A DNA stretch of 64,000 nucleotides from Apoda limacodes (GCA_946406115.1 OX291545.1:9810001-9874000), one strand, 5' to 3'. Numbered from the stretch's first letter, positions 46,556-58,600 are shown. Numbers and translations are program-made. The notes: a model not told the origin generated them from the letters alone.

Positions 46556-47769
46556 TATAAAAATTCTGGGGACAAAGTTTACAAGAGTTTACTAAATAAA
46601 TAAAATTCGTAATGAGACCTTGTTTTACGAAAATAATATAATTTAATTATTTTTCTTTATTATATTGACTGCCAAATGTATGTAGTTTCAATAACTTCTT
46701 CGTAAATCTCATTTATAGGTGGAAATGCAGTGATGGTGACAGCAAGGGGACTGTATTTTTAGAGCTTTTATCATGTCTAGAAAAAAACTGAAAATAGTTA
46801 TGGTTCTAAAAACAAAGAGCCCGTAAAGTTTCGGAGTTAAATTTTCATTAGGAGTGATTTTTATTTAAATGATTTAATTACTTTTTGATAAAATCGGTCG
46901 GGACAGCCGATTACCAGGTTACAGAAAATCGCCCATATATTCCTACATATTCATATATCTCTACATAGAAGATGAACATATACATAAGAAAACAAAAAAC
47001 AAATATATATTTACACATATATACATAAAAACATAACAAAAAATTAACAAAATAAAACTATAAGTATGTAAATCTCTGAAACAACTCCAATGATTTTCAT
47101 GAAATTTAATATGTGATAGGTTTCAGAGTGATAATTCATTTTTAGAAATGTCACTTTATCCATGTTTTTCAGGCAATGATAAACTAAAAATATGACTCTT
47201 CCTGACATCTATTGGGGAGTAGTAATACTATTATTTTTACCGACACCGCAACACTAAAGCTACTTGACAATAGATAGCATAGTTAAAAAAAAAGAGCAAA
47301 TCTCGGTCCTCCAGGTACTACACATTAGAGTACACATATTCAGACGTACTTTATACACCTGAAAGTGACCCAGCAACAACAACCATCACTTGGAAACAAG
47401 CCTTAGGGGAGAAGTGACAAAAAACACCTGATTTAGTCAATTTATTAAATTTATACAACAATTCATAGATGGAATGGTTTAAATACTAAAGTAACATATT
47501 AAAGTTAACAAATATTTTTATGAAATGTCCTTGGACAATTCCATAACTTAAGATTTTATTATGTTAAGTGTTCATCCGCGGGGATGAAATCTATTTCCGT
47601 TGGAACTTTTAATCGCGATAAAAAGTAACCTTCACCCTTCTTTGTGTCTCCAACTATCTCTCTAGCAAAAATCAAATCACTTAGATGTCTGTTATGACGT
47701 AATACGTCATTTTAAGTGTGTTAATGCTGTTTTTCTTTTAATTATTCTTTTATCTTTCCAGAGGCAGTC
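46556..47769. other. non-coding stretch upstream of the Axud1 coding exon
   Basis: No gene recognised. 46900-47080 is rich in 'acatatata' steps like 42420-42540. 47340-47430 shares 'gagaagtgacaaaaaac' with 42760. The final 'tttatctttccag' (ending 47761) is the acceptor of the coding exon. Confidence 0.5.
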
Positions 47770-49980
47770 ATGGATAACTCATCGAAAGATTCACCTGATC
47801 ATTTCAAAGAGGATATTACAAATCCAGACCTGAACATCAACAAAGAAGAAGACTGTGTGATAATCAGTGATAAAACTAATGACAGTGACACAAACAGTGA
47901 GGACCTCATCAATGGTGAAAATAATATAATTAGTAATACAAGCTCTCAGTTTTATGAGAGTAGTGATAGTAAAATAGATTATGCTGTAAAAATAGATGAC
48001 AATGATACTCTCAGTGACATTGAAGATATAAAGACAGACAGTGCTTCAGCAGATAGTGAAGATTCTGCACTTGGTAGTTTACCACCAGACATTACCTTGA
48101 ATGACAGAGAAGTTCCAGACCGTTCAGATGGAAGTGACTCAGGTCTTGGGTCAGAAACAGCAGAAGATGCAAAATTACCGAACTTCAAGCTCAATCTGCC
48201 ATGTACAAGTGGCCTACATAAAGTTAAATCACCTACCATGAAAGAGGACATAGCCTGTAATATTAATATAGATATTAGTGATGTAGGGGAAAATTGCCAT
48301 ACAGAAGAAAACAATAAACCTCTTAGAAGTAACCTTAAAAGGAACCATTCTGTTGAAAATTATGATGAGCGACCAATCAAACAGAAAAAAAGAATGATTC
48401 AATTTAATGATATAACTGTTTATCATTTCCCTAGAGCGCAAGGTTTTATATGTGTACCTTCACAAGGTGGATCAACTTTAGGTATGGAATGGAATCACAC
48501 ACATGTGCAAAAATTTACCCTAGCAGAGCATGCTATGGAACAAAGGAGATTACATAGACAAATATTGCAACAATTAAGAAATGAACGTCACAATATGCAA
48601 GGTGTTGCCCTATCGTCTAGTGAAGATAGTGATACAGAAGAAGAAGCAAGTGATATATCTGAATCAGAATTGGATTTAGATAGCTACTACTTTCTACAGC
48701 CTGTACCTACGCGACAAAGAAGAGCTCTTTTACGCGCAGCAGGTGTTAGGAAAATAGAAGCTAATGAAAAAGACGAATGTAGAGATATTCGAACATCGCG
48801 AGAATTCTGTGGTTGTGCATGTAAAGGTGTATGCGACCCAGAAAACTGTTCATGCAGTCAAGCTGGCATTAAATGTCAAGTTGATAGATTACACTTTCCT
48901 TGTGGTTGCAGCAGAGATGGATGTGGCAACACCACTGGTCGTGTAGAATTCAATCCTGTAAGAGTCCGAACTCATTTTATTCATACACTTATGAGAGTAA
49001 CTCTTGAAAAGAAAAATGAGTCCCAAGAAGCTGCCAATAGGCATTGGTCAGCATTACAAAATACCAACATAACTTCAAGCATAACAAATCCATTGTATGA
49101 ACCTGAACAATGCCAAGAAGATGGCTTGTTAAAAGATGTGAATTTGACACCTAGCGTAGAAGTCGGGTCTTGTGTAAGCTCTGGCAGTTTTAATAACGTT
49201 CATTGCGATTTAAACAACACGGTTGAACATGGCATGGAACCAATCATACAAAAAAATTTAAATTACGAGTATGGGAACGATACTCCAAATCATACAAATG
49301 ATATTCAAAATAATATGGCTCACTTTGATGAAAGCAGTACTTGTTATAATCATACTGAGTCTTTGACATCTAAAATACTCCAAGGTAAAGCATCGTCTTA
49401 TGCTGTTGCTAATGCTATCGGGTTTGAAACAACATCAAGTAACTTTCAAAGGTTTCCTTGCGATCTCAATTACACTTATGACCAACAGCCTGATGACCAG
49501 CATTTTAATGGCATGCAAAGTTTTTCGGCAACAAGGTTTGAGGAATTCGCCCAGAGTTCACAAATGTCTATGTATAACCACTACAGCCATATGTACATAC
49601 CTGATTATTTTAACAAACCAAACACAAGTATACTAGAAAACCGTTCATTACATTATTATGATATGTCTCAGAATCACTATCAAATGTACAAAACTGATGC
49701 TGATAGTGCAAATGCAGAAAACAAAAGTATGTCTGACTACACCACCCTCATGTCTTTACCATACCAAAATAGCAGTAAGTTAAGAATATCAGACAATGAT
49801 GAAAATTGGTTCAGTCACAATACTCTCTTGAATTTGGACCAAACTGATCAAACAACACAAGATGCATCAGACATGCAATACCAACCTCCGCAAGCACCAG
49901 CTGAGAACAATGCTAGTGAGGTCATTGAAAATTTCGGAGAACTTATAAAGAAAACGATGGTAGAATCAGTTATTGTGTAG
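47770..49980 (+). CDS. Axud1: cysteine/serine-rich nuclear protein (AXUD1/CSRNP family)
   Basis: Intact 736-codon ORF in a single coding exon. Acidic Ser/Asp-rich N terminus (residues 1-185) with 'DSALGSLPPD' and 'SDSGLGSE'; basic stretch RPIKQKKR (~198-205); the family core MIQFNDITVYHFPRAQGF followed by QGGSTLGM (~208-240); EHAMEQRRLHRQILQQLR; a second acidic Ser patch (~278-300); then RRALLRAAGVRKI and a Cys cluster CGCACKGVCDPENCSCSQAG with IKC and CGCSRDGCGN (~346-390), ending GRVEFNPVRVRTHFIHTLMR. This order defines CSRNP nuclear factors, which act as DNA-binding transcriptional activators; the fly member Axud1 acts in growth control and apoptosis downstream of signalling. The Asn/Ser/Tyr-rich C-terminal half is poorly conserved. 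Acceptor 8 bp before the ATG; ATG in context gtcATGG. Length fits the family. Confidence 0.93.
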   Translation: MDNSSKDSPDHFKEDITNPDLNINKEEDCVIISDKTNDSDTNSEDLINGENNIISNTSSQFYESSDSKIDYAVKIDDNDTLSDIEDIKTDSASADSEDSALGSLPPDITLNDREVPDRSDGSDSGLGSETAEDAKLPNFKLNLPCTSGLHKVKSPTMKEDIACNINIDISDVGENCHTEENNKPLRSNLKRNHSVENYDERPIKQKKRMIQFNDITVYHFPRAQGFICVPSQGGSTLGMEWNHTHVQKFTLAEHAMEQRRLHRQILQQLRNERHNMQGVALSSSEDSDTEEEASDISESELDLDSYYFLQPVPTRQRRALLRAAGVRKIEANEKDECRDIRTSREFCGCACKGVCDPENCSCSQAGIKCQVDRLHFPCGCSRDGCGNTTGRVEFNPVRVRTHFIHTLMRVTLEKKNESQEAANRHWSALQNTNITSSITNPLYEPEQCQEDGLLKDVNLTPSVEVGSCVSSGSFNNVHCDLNNTVEHGMEPIIQKNLNYEYGNDTPNHTNDIQNNMAHFDESSTCYNHTESLTSKILQGKASSYAVANAIGFETTSSNFQRFPCDLNYTYDQQPDDQHFNGMQSFSATRFEEFAQSSQMSMYNHYSHMYIPDYFNKPNTSILENRSLHYYDMSQNHYQMYKTDADSANAENKSMSDYTTLMSLPYQNSSKLRISDNDENWFSHNTLLNLDQTDQTTQDASDMQYQPPQAPAENNASEVIENFGELIKKTMVESVIV

Positions 49981-50125
49981 TGAAATTTTACTTGTTGTTG
50001 TAATTGTTCATAATGAATTATGTTTTTGGTTATATTCCTTATTGGAAATTTCAAGTGTTTCACTTTATTGATTTTCCTTGAAATTTCCTTGATTTTGCCT
50101 ACTATCAGGTTGATACTTTAATAAA
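49981..50125 (+). terminator. Axud1: 3' UTR and poly(A) signal of Axud1
   Basis: AATAAA at 50120-50125, 140 bp after the TAG stop at 49978-49980, followed by an A-rich stretch. It is the first canonical plus-strand poly(A) signal after the ORF. Confidence 0.5.
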
Positions 50126-53080
50126 AGTAGTGCTAAAGCTAGACGCGAATTGTGCGGTGAACAACCATTGAAATTTTGTATTTTCAGCACAATTATTTCA
50201 ATCATACAACCAGCCATCAAAGACGTCCAGACAGAGCAACAGATTATATGTTGATAAATAAGATAATTATAGATAAATTACTTTTGAAAACCTTGAGGCC
50301 TTTTAGTTTTACTTAGTTCGTTTGTTAAAACAAATTGTAAATTTAAAAAAAATATTGATTCCAATATAAAATAATTTGTGAACTAAGTTTGTTTGGAAAA
50401 TAGTGTGAGAAATTATAATTAAAAAACTGATAGCAGGCAAATTCAAACGCGTTGATGTGCATAAGCGAGCCTACGAGCCAGCCTATAAACACTGTGAAGT
50501 GTGTATGAATTTGTTTTTGAGACTGCGTGGAAAGAAAAACGCTATATAGGTATAATAATACGCTTTTTCTTACCCGAGGAAGGGCTCACGTCGTTACCTT
50601 TCATTACGATAGCAAGAAAAGCCATTTTGTACTCGGTACAAAACAAATTTTTTTCTAATACATACTTAAAAGTCCGGTCCTAATTTTCAGATAAAAATCG
50701 CCATGTTTTCCAACCAAATTGTAAGTCTTATAATGACCTGCTACGAAATGGCCAGTGTCATTCTGCCAACCATGGTGCCAATAATTTCGACCGAGCCCGA
50801 AATGAAATTTTAACCAATATTTGGCACCTGGGTCCAGAAAGTTCGATTTTTACGTTAACTAAAGACGGGTAGCCTAATTAATTAACAATTATTTTAAAGA
50901 AATTTATCTAATACCTGCAAGATTCTACAAGGTACAATGGTACACACACACATGTCAATAAAGTAAGTACAGTGCAACAAACTTTTCTGACCTGAGGCTG
51001 TCAGAAATAAAAACTTCAGTTTTACAACGATACCTACTAGAGACTAAACACCCGAGGTCCGAAAAGTTTGTTACACTGTACACACATATTGTTCGTTCGT
51101 TTCAGCTGGAAGACGTCCACTGCTAAATATAAATCTCCCCCTGCTCCCCCATATGTCTCCACAACGGGCCGTCCTGAGCCGCCCACACATATACCTTTTT
51201 AAAATGATCCAGTCCATCAGTTCGTCCCAGTCTGTCACGGCATTATTACTTCTACATTTCTCTTCTTTTATTTATGGAGACGATTCCGCTTTACTTTACT
51301 TTAATATTTAGTGTTATATGATACTATTTTTTTTCCTAGGTACTTATTCTATTGGCAACAGTTAAAGTGGTCTTCAAAAATTTTAGCTACTTTTCTCTGA
51401 TTTATTTTGTGTTCACTCCCCTTTCCTAACTTCAAACATACCTACCTATGTTCTAAAAAAATAGGCCATTTTCTGGAAATTGTGTAAAATTTAGAATATT
51501 TATCACAATCCGAATAACTGAAAGTAATTCTCATTTTGAGAATTTATTGTATTGTGTATTCAACGTCAAAACAATCGCACCTCTTGAAAAATATACTTTA
51601 ACGACTTTTCTTTTTACCTAATCTGGAACCAATTACGGGGATAATGTTGGGTATCATTTGAAAGGTACCTAATGAAAGTGACTATTTAAAAACATTGTTT
51701 TTGCCGATGCAAATAAAAGATGTTGATTACAAAATAACAAATAAGGGGTTCATTGTGCTTGCATACAAAAAGATAAACTTACACATAAGAAATGCAAAAA
51801 GATGCTCAAAAGCAACCTAAAACCTAGTGTTTCCCTTTTTTTGATTTGAAAACAGCTTCCATGCGATCTCATGGACCATACCAATTTTATGATGTATTCC
51901 TGTGGGATACACTGAAAAAAATAGTTCGTTAGATGTAACCGAACTTTCGCCTGCCTGTAACTTAAAAAAAGTGACTACATAACTAATGCAATACCTAACC
52001 AAAATCAGTTTTGTTAATTTTCTAACTGAACAATTGATGTTGTATATTACTTCAGAACATTACTTACATCTTATAAAAACGTTTCTTTATACTTTACCTA
52101 AAGTTAAGTTATATCTTGCTCAAAAAATGTTTGAAGTAGACATACCTTATGTTTATAACAGATCTGCTGTTCGAATAAACCTAACTCTACTTTCTCCTTA
52201 CATATAACCCAAACAATGACTGCAAATAACTAAAAAAACCTGTAGGTTATACGGCATACGTCCTTTGTTAATTACACCGATAGGTCCTGATGTATGCGAA
52301 GCGTACGGTTGACAACTGGTTCGTGTACCTGGTAGACGAAAGTTGTTCAGCTCAGTAACCAACTGTGAAGTGGCGGTACAATTCCACGGCAGGTGAGGAG
52401 TTATGCCTTGAGAACGTCTTGGTCCAATTCACATGCGATTGTATATATGCGAACTATCAAAGAAACTTCAATAGCGCGATGTAAGACGCGTGATGTCAAC
52501 CTTGATTCGTAGCGGTACGATATGATGTTTGTTAGTAGTTTGGTTGTATATCATACTAGATAAAGCAAATTTTTTTTTTTAATAGGAGATGATTTTGTCT
52601 ACAAGTTAATAGGTTCTATGTGACAAAAAAATGTCTAAAAACAGTAAATCATTGTTAAAAGGTTGATATTGTTATGGCTAATCAAAGTATTTGCTAGAAG
52701 CTTGGCCTTGGTTTTTGTTGCATATTATTAATGATTACGATTAAAATTAGATCAACAGTTTATTTACCTGTGACCACTTAGGTTTGTTTACTTTTGTAAG
52801 GTTAAACATTAATAAACATTGGATTACACTTATTCCAATTTAAAATAACATTAAGTGTTTTGTTTTTTATAGATAAACCGAATAGTAGAAAGAACATAAC
52901 TTTAATAATGTCTAATCAAATTCTGGTTATAACTGAAATAGCCGAAAGAGTTTGGTTAAATATTTTTTTCAGTGTACTGGCCTTTTCCTTGACGACGGCC
53001 TTTTCGAGCTGGAGAGTGATAGGAGCAGGTACCCACGATCTGACCTGACGTTTGAGTTGTCGGGTTTGAACGGGTTCAGG
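50126..53080. other. non-coding stretch with dispersed repeats
   Basis: 51090-51240 resembles a widespread lepidopteran repeat ('ctggaagacgtccactgcta', 'ccacaacgggccgtcctgag'). 50980-51070 has an imperfect inverted pair ('caacaaacttttctgacctg'...'ggtccgaaaagtttgttac'). 52250-52560 is GC-richer and less repetitive than its surroundings but shows no ORF or LTR signal I can name. No gene seen. Confidence 0.5.
50970..51080. mobile_element. short inverted repeat, MITE-like
   Basis: 'cagtgcaacaaacttttctgac' around 50971 is mirrored by 'gaaaagtttgttacactg' around 51061-51078: ends CAGTGCAACAAACTTTTC / GAAAAGTTTGTTACACTG with one mismatch over 18 bases, about 108 bp overall. A 'cctgagg'...'cccgaggtc' pair lies inside. 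Non-coding. Confidence 0.5.
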
Positions 53081-53089
53081 TATTTTTTA

Positions 53090-53285
53090 GCTAGTATAAC
53101 TCCCGCATAACTGGTATCCTAACCTTTCGAAGGTAGTCGCGTACAATTATCTCGGTGTGAGAGCGAGCGTTATCATGCATCAATGTAAACCCTCGGCTTA
53201 CAAAGTCAGCAGAAGAGACCACATTTCCTCTAGTCAACGACCCTTGCCCGCGAGGACCTCCTCTCCGGGAAATGCACACAACGCC
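53090..53285 (-). pseudogene. Tc1-like transposase fragment
   Basis: The minus-strand frame ends with FTLMHDNARSHTEIIVRDYL and RKVRIPVM. Tc1-type transposases read 'F.QDNARPHTA..v.dyL...gI.vm' at the second catalytic Asp, so this is a short core piece. Upstream residues (RGGPRGQGSLTRGNV) do not match well, and the third catalytic residue is absent. Confidence 0.65.
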
Positions 53286-54756
53286 GCAGTCTGCTTTATT
53301 TAATTTGCTTTAAATTATAAATTTTAAGGGCCAGTAACAATGCCAGGTTATATAGCATTAAATGTGCTTTTATTAGATATATCGATGGTCTACAAAACAA
53401 ACTTACTAATTACAGATCTAGCAACTATTCAGGAGGATAGTTACAGTTAATTGAAGTTTGAAAGCTGAAACTTAAAACTGTATATAGGTAGAGTGTGCAT
53501 ATTTTAGTGAATCTTATAAATTTAGTTAATTATTATCTTTATAATCATTGATCATAAATAGAAACGTCCGTTTTCAGAATATAGTGAAAAAACAGTTTTA
53601 TAAAGAAAAGCGTCACGTAGTACTATTGTACACTAAAGTGATTTGTAAAAGATTACTTAGAATTATTGTGTATTAATAATTAAGGATTTCATAAAAAAAC
53701 AATAACTATTAATGTTTTTAGGGTTCCGTACCTAAAGGGAAAAAAAACCCTGATAGGATCACTTTATTGCCCGTCTGTCAGTCAATACACTTTTTCTCAG
53801 GAACGCCTGAAGGTATCAAGTTGAAAATAATTTCAAATACTAAGGTCTATCTTGAAGCTGTAAAAAATTCAAGCTTCTAAGTCAACGCAATAAAAAAATA
53901 CGGCTGAAATCTGCCTATTTTTGTCGTATATTCATAAATATAAAAAAAAACAAAATTTGTATTTGAAACACATTTAAAAAAGTTTTGTTCGTCTATCTCT
54001 GACAAAACCCTTTTACTCAAGAACGCGTAGAAGTATACAGCTAAAATTAATATCAAATAATAAAATCTAGGGTCACTTAAAGTTTAATAGAATTCAAGCT
54101 TCTAATTCCAAAAAAATATCAACATTCAAAATCTTTTCGTTTAAATGGGTTTCTAAGAACACTTTTTAATCGTCAAGTGAATTAACTACAACTAGCTTTA
54201 CAAACTAATACTTATTGCGTGCGTCCAATAGGTACTCTCTGTAAAATCACAAACGAAACAATATTATAGTAAATCAACTAGAAAAACAAAATTCAAGTAA
54301 TATTTCAATTGCCTATTGTTTTTGATTGCATAGGGAACCATGTGATAAGTTAAGTCTTCAATTATTCTGTGACGGGATTTTGAGCAACTCCCAAAAATAT
54401 ATTGATATATCATATGTGACTACTCAAGTGAGTGCAATAAAATAATATGCCCAAAATACGGTTATTTTTGTCGCATATTGTGACACAAGAAGAAGCTATG
54501 CCATGTAGCACACATAAAGGAAATAATCTGAAAACCGTAAATTTGTTGTTACACATAGGATTTTTAAAACCTCCAAGAAATTTAAAAACGAAAACTTAAA
54601 TGAAAAATTAATTCTAAAAATCTATGATCACATTAAAAAAATGCGTAACAAAATAAATAAAAAATGTATTACCTAAAACATTAATCTGTGCCTTACAACT
54701 GTCAGTATAATAAATGAAAATAAAAATTTTAAAATGCAAAAGAAAGTATTTGGAAG
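53286..54756. other. non-coding stretch with repeat copies
   Basis: 53715-54010 is a plus-strand copy of the 'gggttccgtacc' repeat (with 'ccgtctgtcagtcaatacac' and 'tttctcaggaacgcctg'), and parts of it recur at 54000-54060. 54180-54420 is the third copy of the LINE-tail repeat of 42010-42330. Otherwise nothing. Confidence 0.5.
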
Positions 54757-55104
54757 GGAGTTTTGGCGCGAATCTTAAGAAGGAGTGGTGTTTTTTTCTG
54801 TTTAATTTTTCAAAATTCATTTAGCGACTTTCGATGTATATATTTTAGCAAAGTTTTACGAAAACGTGTAAAGAATTGTGCAGCGAAGGCTCATGAATAG
54901 TGAATTATGAAGAAATAAGCAGGACATGACGCGCAATGTCTGAGGATCCACACCAAATCTCCCGCCCAATCTTGGGACATGAAAACGAGGACGCGCGGTA
55001 TCGCCCGCGCCACGATACGATATAATATAATTGACTTTGACTCTGGCAAATGCATAAATGGTCTGCTAAGACCGTGCGAGCCCATTATAATATCAAAAAA
55101 AAAA
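54757..55104 (+). mobile_element. SINE-like retroposon, copy 2, with 13-bp TSD
   Basis: Same family as 33269-33594: starts 'ggagttttggcgcgaa', ends 'cccattataatatc' plus poly(A). Direct repeats 'aaagtatttggaa' at 54743-54755 and 55105-55117. This copy keeps the ~25 bp ('tgtatatattttagcaaag') missing from copy 1. Includes a conserved central block 'aagcaggacatgacgcgcaa' and 'gaggatccacaccaaat'. Confidence 0.85.
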
Positions 55105-55369
55105 AAAGTATTTGGAAAAAGAGAGTATATAAAGAGGTTTATTAAAAACTGTTGTTTGTATGCGCTACGTGTGCTATAACGTAGGAAAAGAAATAAAAAA
55201 GTAAGAAGCGTTGCCTTGCAGACAGGAATATATCATGACGCGCTTTGAATAAAAAGTTATGAGGTCAGTGGTTTAATACAATATTTATTTAACACGACCA
55301 ATTTTTCATTTGATCATCAAACTCCTGCCTTTACAATTTATATAAGCGAGCCATATTAAAGTCACTCAC

Positions 55370-55469
55370 CACATTTTTTTTTCTGCACCTTCTGTTGTTT
55401 TACATAATTTTTGACCTCTTCAGTAGTTTTGTTGCCAGGAATAAGACCTTTTTGTTTATCATCAGCCAT
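55370..55469 (-). CDS. possible first coding exon, minus strand, small Lys-rich protein
   Basis: Minus strand: ATG at 55469 in context ttacATGG, 33 codons plus one base, reading MADDKQKGLIPGNKTTEEV then KNYVKQQKVQKKKC, followed by a perfect donor gtgagt (55364-55369). No stop precedes the donor. The next exon, which would lie at lower coordinates, was not identified, and the region downstream is repeat-rich. Could be a real small gene or a chance frame. Confidence 0.35.
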
Positions 55470-55479
55470 GTAATCGCAA

Positions 55480-56790
55480 TTCTGTGTGACGAAGGGAATA
55501 TCGTCTCGTCATAGCTTGATTATTTTAGCTAATACCGTCTTTCGTTGAATATTTGCGAGTTTCATAAGTGTTGAAACGTAAATTTATTGGTGGTTACTTT
55601 GTTCGAGCTCCCAAAAATTTTAATTGTACTTGTGTCTACACTTGCTGCAGGAATTTATCCTTTTTGTGCCAGCTATAACAATATCACTTAATCTGTTTTT
55701 TCATCGTACTCTTTAAGACTATTATCACTTAATACAATTGAGAACCGAATATATTATTGAATGCCAAAATTGTAATTATACTTAGATTTTTCGTGTATTT
55801 TTCGACTCACTCTTGACGTTTTCTCGGGACTCAAACAATCTCCGTGCCAAATTTCATGTTAATCGGTAGAGCGTTTTAAGCGTGAAGAGGTAACAGACAG
55901 ACGTTTAAAATTGAAAAAAAATCATGCATCCGAGAAAAAGCTCATTTTGGACTTATTTTCTTATTTTACAGTCAGAGTAATTTTTCAACTGAAATTATGG
56001 ATTAACAGCGAATTTCGGAAATCTGAAAAAAATTAGGAAACGAAAGAGGTTCTGCTTTTAAGAATTTGTAAAGAATATAAAATAATAGAAGATTATACAA
56101 CAAGTGAAAAAAATGAGGGAATTTAATTCGAGGGACTAAGTTGGATCCCAAAAGAGCGAAGGATACAAGGATCGAGAAAAAACATTTTTTTTACGAATTG
56201 TGTACTCTACTTTTTACCATTGAACGCGAAAAAATAAATAGTAGTATAGTATTAATAGCTATCATTTCATATTATAATTAGTAATAAGATAACAAAGGAT
56301 TACATATTTTATAACATTAAAAATTTATAGTGAAATTACAACAGTTTAGCTTTTAGCATAGAGTATTTACTCCATCGTGAAGACGGCTTCTTATTTTTAG
56401 CTTATTCGTTGAAATAATTTAGAAAAATATTCTCTGAGAATGATTTGGCGTCTTTCACGTTTTTTCATTCACAGAACAAATTGTATGTTTTTAGGTATGA
56501 TATTTCGAGATTTTGGCAGCAAAAAATTATCTATTATAAACGCTGCTTCAGTACGAAATTATTCCGGAGTTAGTATCTCATTCTCATCACTGGAAGAACT
56601 TATTTTGTTTTAATTAATGTTATATGTAATTCACATAAAATAACAACGGAAACAGATAGAAAATAACTAACTTGGTTTAAAAAAGGTTTTATTCACCTTT
56701 TCACACAATTCTTGCTTGTTCCAAATTCAATAGTTATTTGTTATACAAGTGAGCAAAAGCGTTTTTTGGTGCCGACTATTAATTTAAATA
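55480..56790. other. non-coding stretch
   Basis: 55840-55920 carries a minus-strand copy of the 7545-7800 repeat ('gccaaatttcatgttaatcg', 'gcgttttaagcgtgaagagg'). The rest is AT-rich and unrecognised. Confidence 0.5.
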
Positions 56791-57090
56791 TAGACTACTG
56801 AGCACACAGCAATACGCACATACACACACACACACCAGTCAACATACTATATCACACCAACATCACTCACCACACACACCATACACATCATACCCAAACC
56901 ACCAGATTTTTTTTGAAATGGATGTGAATTTTAAAAGAAAACTGCCCCAGGAGGGTACCAGCGTCCACGACGCTGGAGAATCCCTTCCTGAACCTTTGAG
57001 CTCAGGCTGCTCCACGTATTCTGGGGGGAGCAAAACTTCACAAACCCACACAATAAACCTGCGCGAGCTAGCTAACGCTAAAAGCTAGCT

Positions 57091-57701
57091 ATGCCCAGCG
57101 CAGACATAACTTCTAACGCCTCCTGGCAGCTTGCACCGCGTCGAGCTGATGAACGCAGAAATGCTATCGTCAACTCTGCCATGCCTGCAGCCCCTGGAGG
57201 TAGAAAACGCAACGGGCGCCGCCATCACCGGGGACGGCGCTCTAACAACAATACTGTGCAACCGGTAAATAGCGAGCCTTCTAAGACCAACGCTGACCAG
57301 AGTGCACAGCAAACCAACGCGACTGAAGGGGAGACCCGACAAGAGGACCCAGCTCTGACCGATGCGCTACGAGGTTGACTTGGCCGAAGCCCTCGACCAG
57401 TTGCGACGCGCTCAGTGAGGAACGCAGCCACAACGGGCGTGAGGGAACCACACAGTCAGCTGGCGGGCCTGTGATGACGGCTAACGCAAGCTCGACTGGA
57501 CAGCGCGGGGCACTGGGAGGGGTGACGTCTGAGGCTCCTCAAAGCGGACTCCTGGAGCGAGCTAGGGACACCTCAGGGTCAACCCAACCAATCGCGACCA
57601 CAACAAGTCCGAAGAAGAAACGGAAACGCGGACCTAACAAACGCGGATCACGCTATGCAGCGAATCGACCCGAACAATTGGAAACCCCGCACCGCCTGTA
57701 A
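57091..57701 (+). pseudogene. LINE ORF1 (gag-like) relic
   Basis: Two overlapping frames (57091-57378 and 57375-57701) rich in Ala/Ser/Thr/Arg, with RKRNGRRHHRGRR and PKKKRKRGPNKRGSRY basic patches typical of RNA-binding ORF1 N-terminal regions. Continues with KAKRERPDETLSPRDGPK in a third frame. No CCHC knuckle is seen; it may fall in the deleted part. Confidence 0.5.
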
Positions 57702-58169
57702 AGGCGAAGAGGGAGCGCCCCGATGAAACCTTGTCACCAAGGGACGGGCCGAAATGCGCCAAGCTAGATCTGACACCGAGGAAGACAGCAACTAGCTATG
57801 CCGATGCGAGTAAAACGCACCTGCTCATGGCTATTGCTACCACGCCTGACGGTGGAGCAAGCACAGCAGCTCGAACTCTACATCGAAGAGAGGATTATTG
57901 AAGCAGCAGATTGCTTCACCGACAGACAACGAGCCACCATTCGCACCCGCATTTAGAGGGAAACCTATCATAGCAGAAGGCGTACTAAAAATGTTGTGTG
58001 AGAATGATGAGTCGCTAACTTGGCTCAAAAACACTGTAGCCACCCTACAGTCACCAATCTCGGACAGCAAACAGACCGTCATCGGACAGTCACTAATCAA
58101 CCGAGAAAATGCATATACATACCCAGATCAATACCAGCCTTGCTACTAACCAATTTCTGTTCCAGAGAC

Positions 58170-58600
58170 CTTACAGCTGTAAGGCTTGACACAGGAACGA
58201 ACAAACAAACGCTAGTGCTAGCCTCTGTCTACATGCCCGGGGACAACGTAATACCGTCTTAGGAGCTGACTGAACTAGTGCAACACTGCGAAGACCACGG
58301 CTGGGACATTATAATATCAGCTGATGCAAATGCTCACCACCCTCTATGGGGGAGTCCAACACCGAACCAACGAGGTGAGTCTCTAACAGAGTATATATTC
58401 TCAACTAACCTTTCTATAATTAACAATGGCTCGGAGCCCACTTTTGTTAATTTCAGATATCAGACCATAGTAAATGTAACTCTTGCATCCGATGGAGCAA
58501 CGGATCTTGTGTCAAACTGGCACGTCTCCGCTGAGCCATCCTTTGCAGACCACAGGAGAATCTGCTATATCATACAAGTGCATGAGAAACCCACGTAAGA
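58170..58600 (+). pseudogene. LINE endonuclease, C-terminal two thirds
   Basis: Reads LVLASVYMPGD, a stop, then GWDIIISADANAHHPLWGS, RGESLTEYIFSTNLSIINNG, SEPTF and FADHRRI. DANAHH.LWGS with N.RGE is the usual form of the I-superfamily endonuclease, and 'FADHR' is the final (S)DH box. One TAG at 58260 interrupts it. Confidence 0.75.

Noticed and set aside
46680..46790. Minus-strand C-terminal exon reading FPPINEIYEEVIETTYIWQSI
   Set aside because: Looks protein-like but is short, has no ATG or matching upstream exon, and its acceptor coincides with the CAGTCCCC repeat.
47979..48314. 111-codon minus-strand ORF inside the Axud1 exon
   Set aside because: Shadow frame of the clearly conserved plus-strand CSRNP protein.
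52250..52560. Possible solo LTR (GC-richer block)
   Set aside because: No TG...CA ends with TSD, no primer-binding site and no second copy in the window.
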